Assembly: GCA_934597725.1 (NCBI GenBank)
Contig: CAKTSK010000024.1
Coordinates: forward strand, 1-27,662
Origin: an uncultured Eubacteriales bacterium
GTDB taxonomy: Bacteria; Bacillota; Clostridia; Oscillospirales; Oscillospiraceae
Length of the DNA stretch: 27,662 bases
Reading direction: 5' to 3'
Below are positions 22,450 through 27,662 of the stretch, piece by piece. A program made the position numbers and the translations under genes. Under the pieces are notes generated by a model. That model saw only the letters and a list, made by a program, of their open reading frames with translations. It was not told the DNA's origin and ran no database searches. Position 1 is the first letter of the stretch, and each line of letters starts with the position of its first letter.

Positions 22450-23619
22450 ATGAAAAAACGAATCAACAGCCTTCTTCTGACCTTTGCCAGCCTGCTCTTC
22501 CTGGCCGGCTGCGGAGAGGAGGCTCCGCCAGAACCGGACGATCCCGCCACTGCGGTGGAGATCGCCGCCGTCTCCCGCGGCGCCATTTCCGCAGAAAACA
22601 GCGCTTCTGGACAGGTGGTCTCCGGCAAGCAGGAGTCCGTTTCTGTCGCGCTGTCCGCCCACTGTACAGACGTTGCCGTTGAGGTAGGCGACGTGGTCTC
22701 TGCCGGGCAAACGCTGTGTACCCTGGACATTTCCGCGACCCAGGCAAACTATGACACGGCAGCTCTGAGCTACGCCAACGCCCAGAAGAGTTACAACGAG
22801 CAGTCTGCGCTGCTCCGCCAGCAGGTGGCGCAGGCAGAAAAAAATCTGTCCGACACCAAAGAGCTTTTTGCCCTGGGCGCAGCCTCTCAGGCTGAGATCG
22901 ACAGCGCCCAGCTGGCACTGGACAACGCCCGCGCGACGATGTCCTCCACCCTGGACCAGCTGACCCTGAGTATGCAGAACTACAAAGCCACCATGACCCA
23001 GCTTGCCTCCACCCTGGCCAACATCGGCAGCGGCGGAAAAGTGACCGCTCCCATCTCCGGCGTGATCCTCTCCCTGTCTGCCACAGAAAACGGGTTTGTC
23101 TCCCCCAGCGCGCCGGTGGCCACCATCGCCTCCCTGTCAGAGATGGAGGTGCAGGTGGGTGTTTCAGAGGCGCTGGTCAACAAGCTACAGGTGGGCAGCC
23201 AGGTTTCTGTGACCGTAGACGCTGCCCAGGCCACCTTTCAGAGCACCATCCACGACCTGGACCGCACCCCCAACGCCAACACGCACCTGTATGGGGTGAC
23301 CGTCCGAATCCCCGCCTCGGCAGCCAAAGGGCTCATGGCCGGTATGTTTGCCAACGTGACCTTCTACACGGACACCCAGAGCGACGTGGTCATCATCCCC
23401 ACCGAGGCCATCCAGACCGGGATGGACAGCCAGTATGTCTACATCCTGGACCAGGACAACATCGCCCACCGGGTCCCGGTGGAGACCGGGCTGGTGGGTG
23501 ACGGCGTGACGGAGATCACCGCCGGACTGTCCGGCGGCGAGACCCTGGTCACCGTGGGCCAGTTCTATTTGTCCGAAGGGGCGCCGGTGCGGGTGGTCAC
23601 TTCTGAGGTGACCCCATGA
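22450..23619 (+). CDS. RND efflux periplasmic-adaptor (HlyD/MFP family) lipoprotein
   Basis: This 389-residue lipoprotein has a lipobox LAGC with C21 as the acylation site. After a short acidic linker come the barrel-sandwich half GKQESVSVALSAHCTDVAVEVGDVVSAGQTL (about 58-88), a helical hairpin (about 95-185, rich in Ala, Gln, Lys), the second half VTAPISGVILSLSATENGFVSPSAPVATI, and beta-barrel/membrane-proximal domains. Adaptors of this type link RND pumps to an exit path; in a single-membrane cell it would be anchored on the outer face and help the pump. GGAGG is seven bases before the ATG. It follows marR by 43 bases and overlaps the pump gene as ATGA. Confidence 0.93.
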   Translation: MKKRINSLLLTFASLLFLAGCGEEAPPEPDDPATAVEIAAVSRGAISAENSASGQVVSGKQESVSVALSAHCTDVAVEVGDVVSAGQTLCTLDISATQANYDTAALSYANAQKSYNEQSALLRQQVAQAEKNLSDTKELFALGAASQAEIDSAQLALDNARATMSSTLDQLTLSMQNYKATMTQLASTLANIGSGGKVTAPISGVILSLSATENGFVSPSAPVATIASLSEMEVQVGVSEALVNKLQVGSQVSVTVDAAQATFQSTIHDLDRTPNANTHLYGVTVRIPASAAKGLMAGMFANVTFYTDTQSDVVIIPTEAIQTGMDSQYVYILDQDNIAHRVPVETGLVGDGVTEITAGLSGGETLVTVGQFYLSEGAPVRVVTSEVTP

Positions 23620-26600
23620 AAATAGCCTCTTTCTGCATCAAGCATAAGGTCACGACCATCCTGGCCTTTCTCATCATTGCCGTCTTTGGGGTGGCGTTCT
23701 ACTCCAACCTGAAGCTGTCGCTGATGCCCAACATGGAGTTTCCCGCCGCTTATGTTCTGTGTACTTACTCCGGTGCAGGGCCGGAGGACATGGAGGAGCT
23801 GGTCACGCGGCCACTGGAATCCTGTGTCTCGACCCTGGCCGGCGTGAAAGAGATCTCCTCTACCTCCTCGGAAAACGTGAGCATGGTCATGATCACCTAT
23901 GAGGACGACACCGACGTGGACAACGCCGCCATCAAGCTGCGGGAAAAATTCGATGCCCTCTCTCTGCCGGATGGGTGCAGTGATCCGGTCATTTATAACT
24001 TCAACGTCAACGACATGATGCCGGTGGCCATGATCGCCCTGAGCGGCGAGGACCTGAGCCAGCTGCAGATCCTGGCCGAAGACACCGTCGGGCCGGCGCT
24101 GGAGCGGCTGGACGGCGTGGCCTCGGCGGACATCATGGGCGGCATCCAGCAGCAGATCACCGTAGAGGTCAACACCACGGCCCTGACCGGATACGGTCTG
24201 ACCCTGAGTGATATTTCCAACTATCTCTCTGCCGCCAACGTGCTCTACCCCGGCGGCGATGTCCAGAACGGCACCAACGTCCTCACGGTCACCACCGACG
24301 GACAGTTCCAGTCTGTGGACGACGTAGCGAACACCGTGCTCTTTCTTCCCCAAGGCGGTTCCCTGCAGCTGCGGGAAATTGCCAACGTCTATCTGGAATC
24401 CTCCCTGGAAGACAGCGCGGCCAAGGTTGGGCAGGAAGACTGTGTCATCATCTCGGTCAACAAACGCTCCGGGGCCAACGAGGTGGAGATCTCCCAAAAG
24501 ATCCTCAGCACCTTAGAGGAGCTCCAGCAGGAAAACCCCTCCATGAACTATCTGGTCCCCTACGAGGCCAGCGACTATATCCTGCAGGTGGCCAGCAATG
24601 CCATCCAGAACATCGCGCTGGGTGTGGTTCTGTCTGCCGCTGTGGTCCTGGTCTTTCTGCGCCGGGGCGGCGCCACGGTGACCATCTCCCTGTCCATGCC
24701 CTTCTGTGTGCTGGCCGTGTTCCTGCTGATGAACCTGTTCGGCACCACCTTGAACATGATGAGTCTGGGCGGCATCGCCATGTGCATCGGCATGGTGGTG
24801 GACAACTCCATCGTGGTCCTGGAAAACATCTACCGCTATGCCGGGGACGGGCACGGACGCTATGACAGCTGCGTGCTGGGCACCTCGGAGGTCATCACGT
24901 CCATTACTGCCTCCAGCCTGACCACCATCGCGGTCTTTCTGCCCATCGGCCTGAGCGGCGGCATGACCGGCATGATGTTCCTGGACTTCTCTCTGACGGT
25001 GGTGTTCCTGATCCTGTCCTCTCTGGTCATCGCGCTGACCTTGGTGCCGCTCATGTGCTACTTCCTGCTGGATGAGCAGGCCGTCCGGCTGCAAAAGCTC
25101 CAGAACGCCCGGCGGGACTCCCGCTGGACCCGTCTGGCCAAAAAGCTGGCGGAAAAATACCAGAAGCTGCTGGCGTTCTTCCTCCGCCGCCGGGGGGTGG
25201 CCTGTCTGGTTTCGGTGGCGATGGTGGTCCTCTTTCTGGCAAGCTGCCTGAGCACCAACATGGTCCTGCTGCCGGAGATGGACCAGGGCATGGTGAGCGT
25301 CTCGGTGGAGATGCCCACCGGGACGGAACTGGAAGACACCATCGACTACGGAGACCGGGTCATGGCCATCGTCGAGGACACCTGCCCGGAAGTGGACAAC
25401 ATGTATATGACCATCGGCAGCGCCATGGCGGCCGGCGGGGGTGGGGATTCTGCCTCCATCACCGTCAATCTGGTGGGCCGCGGAGAACGCAGCCGTTCCA
25501 GCAAAGAGGTCGCCCAAGCCATCCAGGCCGCCACGGCAGATGTGGCCGGCTGTGAGATCACCGCCAGCGAATCCAGCATGATGGGCAGCATGACGGGCGG
25601 CAACGACATCCAGATCAACATCAGCGGCCCGGACTATAACATCCTGGCCCAGATCGCCAACGACCTCACCACGCAGATCGCTGCGCTGGAGGATGCCAGC
25701 CAGGTAAAAAATTCGTTGGAAAACAGCGTTCCTGCCGTGTCTGTCTCGGTCAATGAAACGGCGGCGGCACAATATGGCCTGACCGCGGCCGCCATTGGCG
25801 GCGCGGTGCGGAATGAGCTGACCGGAGCCACCGCCACCACCATAACGCTGGACGGCAACGACTTGGACGTGGTGGTCCAGGGCAGCGGCAGCAGCGGGAA
25901 GAGTCTGGACGCCCTGCGCTCCATGCCCATCACCGCCCCGACGGGCGGGACCGTTCCGTTGGCCTCTGTTGCAGAGGTCTCCATCCAGCTCAGCCCTCAG
26001 AGCATCGCCCGGCAGGATCAATCCCGCCAGGTTCAGGTCACCGGGGACTGTCTCAGCGGAGACACCGAAGCCATGAACCAGGCGGTGCAGAGTGTGCTGG
26101 ACAGCTACCAGACGCCCGACGGATACCAGGCAGAGATCAACAGCGCGTACACGGACATGATCGAAAACTTCCGCACCCTGATGCTGGCCATGCTGGTGGC
26201 CGTCTGTCTGGTCTACTTCATCCTGGCCGCACAGTTTGAGTCGTTCCTGATGCCCGTCATGGTCATGCTCATCCTTCCCATTGCCCTCTCCGGCGCGTTG
26301 TTTGGCCTGCCTCTGACGGGGATGGATCTTTCGATGATCGTCCTGCTGGCCCTGATCATGCTGGTGGGCACCGTGGTCAACTCCTCGATCGTGCTGGTGG
26401 ACTACATCAACATCCGCCGGGAACGCGGCCAGGAAAAGGACGAGGCGATCATGGAAGCCTGTCCCCTCCGGGTCCGTCCTATTATGATGACGACCCTGAC
26501 CACCGTGCTGGCCTTGATCCCCATGGCCGTCGGCACCGGCGAAGGCAACGAAATGCTCCAGCCCATGGGCGTTGTGATGATCAGCGGCATGGTGATCTCC

Positions 26601-26765
26601 ACGGTGGTGACCCTGCTCTTCACCCCGGTGTACTACTCCCTGCTGGACAGCCTCTCCGAGCGGCTGGGCAAGCCCTTCCGGGACCGCCGGAGCCGGAAAC
26701 GGGAGCGCCTGCTGGCCCAGATCGCAGAGCTGGAACAGGACCGCTCTGGGGTCTCCGTGCCTTGA
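23616..26765 (+). CDS. RND-superfamily efflux pump, AcrB/SwrC-like
   Basis: This 1049-residue inner-membrane transporter has the RND duplication: two halves, each with one membrane helix, a large extracytoplasmic domain and five further helices. TM1 is near residues 10-32. The TM4 proton-relay motif GMVVDNSIVVLENIYRY is at about 391-407, with the equivalent region GTVVNSSIVLVDYINIRRERG in the second half. FTPVYYSLLDSL ends the last helix. It exports drugs, lipids or peptides using proton motive force. The length matches AcrB (1049). In a monoderm it lacks an outer-membrane partner, as with Bacillus SwrC. Translation is coupled to the adaptor through ATGA. Confidence 0.95.
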   Translation: MKIASFCIKHKVTTILAFLIIAVFGVAFYSNLKLSLMPNMEFPAAYVLCTYSGAGPEDMEELVTRPLESCVSTLAGVKEISSTSSENVSMVMITYEDDTDVDNAAIKLREKFDALSLPDGCSDPVIYNFNVNDMMPVAMIALSGEDLSQLQILAEDTVGPALERLDGVASADIMGGIQQQITVEVNTTALTGYGLTLSDISNYLSAANVLYPGGDVQNGTNVLTVTTDGQFQSVDDVANTVLFLPQGGSLQLREIANVYLESSLEDSAAKVGQEDCVIISVNKRSGANEVEISQKILSTLEELQQENPSMNYLVPYEASDYILQVASNAIQNIALGVVLSAAVVLVFLRRGGATVTISLSMPFCVLAVFLLMNLFGTTLNMMSLGGIAMCIGMVVDNSIVVLENIYRYAGDGHGRYDSCVLGTSEVITSITASSLTTIAVFLPIGLSGGMTGMMFLDFSLTVVFLILSSLVIALTLVPLMCYFLLDEQAVRLQKLQNARRDSRWTRLAKKLAEKYQKLLAFFLRRRGVACLVSVAMVVLFLASCLSTNMVLLPEMDQGMVSVSVEMPTGTELEDTIDYGDRVMAIVEDTCPEVDNMYMTIGSAMAAGGGGDSASITVNLVGRGERSRSSKEVAQAIQAATADVAGCEITASESSMMGSMTGGNDIQINISGPDYNILAQIANDLTTQIAALEDASQVKNSLENSVPAVSVSVNETAAAQYGLTAAAIGGAVRNELTGATATTITLDGNDLDVVVQGSGSSGKSLDALRSMPITAPTGGTVPLASVAEVSIQLSPQSIARQDQSRQVQVTGDCLSGDTEAMNQAVQSVLDSYQTPDGYQAEINSAYTDMIENFRTLMLAMLVAVCLVYFILAAQFESFLMPVMVMLILPIALSGALFGLPLTGMDLSMIVLLALIMLVGTVVNSSIVLVDYINIRRERGQEKDEAIMEACPLRVRPIMMTTLTTVLALIPMAVGTGEGNEMLQPMGVVMISGMVISTVVTLLFTPVYYSLLDSLSERLGKPFRDRRSRKRERLLAQIAELEQDRSGVSVP

Positions 26766-26821
26766 GTCTTTCCAGTCCATGACAAGGTCAGGCTGCTGTC
26801 TGGCAGACCGATCGCAGAAAA

Positions 26822-26854
26822 ACGCCCGCGCTCTGGATGTCGGAGTGCGGGCGT
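26822..26854 (+). terminator. Intrinsic terminator of the MarR-RND operon
   Basis: An ACGCCCGCGCTC/GAGTGCGGGCGT stem (12 bp including one G-U pair, arms 26822-26833 and 26843-26854) is followed by CTTGTTTT. Confidence 0.85.
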
Positions 26855-26902
26855 CTTGTTTTACAGACTGCGCCAGCAGCGGGACCGGCCAGTTTCTTGC
26901 CC

Positions 26903-26931
26903 TTGCATCCCTGGAGCGAGCGCACTATAAT
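26903..26931 (+). promoter_or_regulatory. Promoter of the BceR-like two-component operon
   Basis: TTGCAT (26903-26908) and a perfect TATAAT (26926-26931) are 17 bases apart; the regulator's ATG is about 32 bases past the expected start. Confidence 0.85.
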
Positions 26932-26969
26932 GCAGGGGAAGAAACCAGAAGGAAGCAAGGGAAGCAACT

Positions 26970-27641
26970 ATGACAAAATATAAAATCATGATCGTCGAAG
27001 ATGATCCTGTCATCCGAGGGGAATTGCAGACACTGTTGGAAGGAAATGGTTACCTGACCGTCGGGATACAGGACTTTTCTGCTGTGATCGAACAGATCAA
27101 ACAGGAAGCCCCTCACCTGATCCTGCTGGACATCAAGCTGCCGGGAGAGAGCGGGTTTACGCTGTGTTCCAAGATCCGGGCGTTCTCCATGGTCCCCATT
27201 ATTTTTGTGACGAGCTGCCATACGGACATGGATGAATTGAACAGCATTATGCTGGGCGGAGATGCCTTCCTCACCAAGCCCTATCATACGGCGATCCTGG
27301 TGGCGAAAATCGCTTCCCTGCTCAAGCGGGCCTATCCAGACCAGCAAAGAGAACAGATCGCCTGCCAGAATGCTGTGCTGCACCTGGAATCCAGCAGGCT
27401 GGAATACGCTGGGAAGCATGTCGAACTGACGAAAAACGAACTGAAAATTCTCTATTACCTGTTCCGAAACGGAGGGAGCATCTGTTCTCGCGCAGAGATG
27501 ATCGAGTATTTGTGGGACAATCAGTTGTATGTGGATGACAATGCGTTGAGCGTCAATATCAACCGCATCCGGGAAAAGCTGGCGGGCATTGGCCTGACGG
27601 ATTTTATCAAGACAAAGCACCGACAGGGGTACACGATATGA
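26970..27641 (+). CDS. BceR/GraR-like OmpR-family response regulator
   Basis: This 223-residue protein has a receiver domain (D11-D12, phosphoacceptor D54 in ILLDIKLPGESGF, T81, K103 in FLTKPYHT) and a winged-helix effector domain (ELTKNELKILYYLFRNGGSICSRAEMIEYLWDN...INRIREKLAGIGLTDFIKTKHRQGYTI). The phrases VGIQDFSAVIEQI and KPYHTAILVAKIASLLKR resemble BceR/GraR, regulators of antimicrobial-peptide defence. The ATG has AAGGGA seven bases upstream. The stop overlaps the next gene's start as ATGA. Confidence 0.9.
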   Translation: MTKYKIMIVEDDPVIRGELQTLLEGNGYLTVGIQDFSAVIEQIKQEAPHLILLDIKLPGESGFTLCSKIRAFSMVPIIFVTSCHTDMDELNSIMLGGDAFLTKPYHTAILVAKIASLLKRAYPDQQREQIACQNAVLHLESSRLEYAGKHVELTKNELKILYYLFRNGGSICSRAEMIEYLWDNQLYVDDNALSVNINRIREKLAGIGLTDFIKTKHRQGYTI

Positions 27642-27662
27642 ACAGCAGACGATATTGGAAAA
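27638..27662 (+). CDS. Start of a gene, probably the partner sensor kinase (cut by window end)
   Basis: An ATG at 27638 overlaps the response regulator stop as ATGA and encodes MNSRRYWK before the window ends. Position and coupling suggest the cognate histidine kinase; the visible residues cannot confirm it. Confidence 0.5.

Noticed and set aside
24513..26780. Long open frame antisense to the RND pump gene
   Set aside because: Its translation is His/Gln/Asp/Gly-rich with no known domain, and it exists because GC-rich codons leave few stops on the opposite strand. The plus-strand protein matches the RND family over its full length.
26779..26973. Possible 64-residue gene between the RND operon and the last regulator
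   Set aside because: It spans a clear terminator and the next promoter, and has no ribosome binding site or similarity I can recognise.

Overview
The window looks like a chromosomal segment of a GC-rich, Gram-positive anaerobe of the Clostridia, most likely an Oscillospiraceae gut commensal of the Flavonifractor/Lawsonibacter/Intestinimonas type. The reasons are GGAGG-type ribosome binding sites at almost every start, many ATGA/GTGA translational overlaps, GTG and TTG starts, a YerC/TrpR-type regulator, a VanRS-like two-component system, an IorAB oxidoreductase, and single-membrane versions of envelope genes. The genus is an inference from protein character only. I see no tRNA, rRNA, CRISPR array, insertion sequence, phage gene or replication origin. 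No gap between genes exceeds 300 bases.

Layout, left to right. A nucleotidyltransferase (180-1106, +) faces a three-gene redox operon on the minus strand (tlpA-like thioredoxin, ccdA, and a 70-residue cysteine-bearing membrane protein); a perfect 19-bp bidirectional terminator separates them. Next is a minus-strand aromatic 2-oxoacid operon transcribed from about 7200 to 2813: acyl-CoA ligase, TrpR-like YerC regulator, iorA, iorB. It has a strong promoter whose -35 box sits inside a 27-bp inverted repeat. Another minus-strand operon, murC - P1 peptidase - pepF, runs from about 11570 to 7322.

The murC promoter and a second promoter face each other. The second drives a plus-strand pair, a short Sfp-type phosphopantetheinyl transferase and a 3-methyladenine DNA glycosylase. 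pcrA helicase (minus) follows, divergent from an ABC permease/ATPase pair (plus) that has no substrate-binding protein. Then come, on the minus strand, a NAD(P)HX epimerase coupled to a chloramphenicol-acetyltransferase-like gene, a VanRS-like two-component pair, and a fused tandem GNAT acetyltransferase.

The right end is plus-strand: a MarR regulator with a clear operator over its -10 box, an RND efflux pair (lipoprotein adaptor and inner-membrane pump), and a BceR/GraR-like response regulator overlapping a sensor kinase cut off by the window end.

Most genes are recognisable housekeeping or accessory families. The strongest candidate for something under-described is the aryl-pyruvate oxidoreductase operon with a TrpR-family protein translationally coupled to iorA. 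Secondary points are the face-to-face promoters at murC, the shortened phosphopantetheinyl transferase with an apparent CTG start, the kinase-less NnrE with an unknown tail coupled to a CAT-like enzyme, and the small cysteine protein of the CcdA/TlpA operon.
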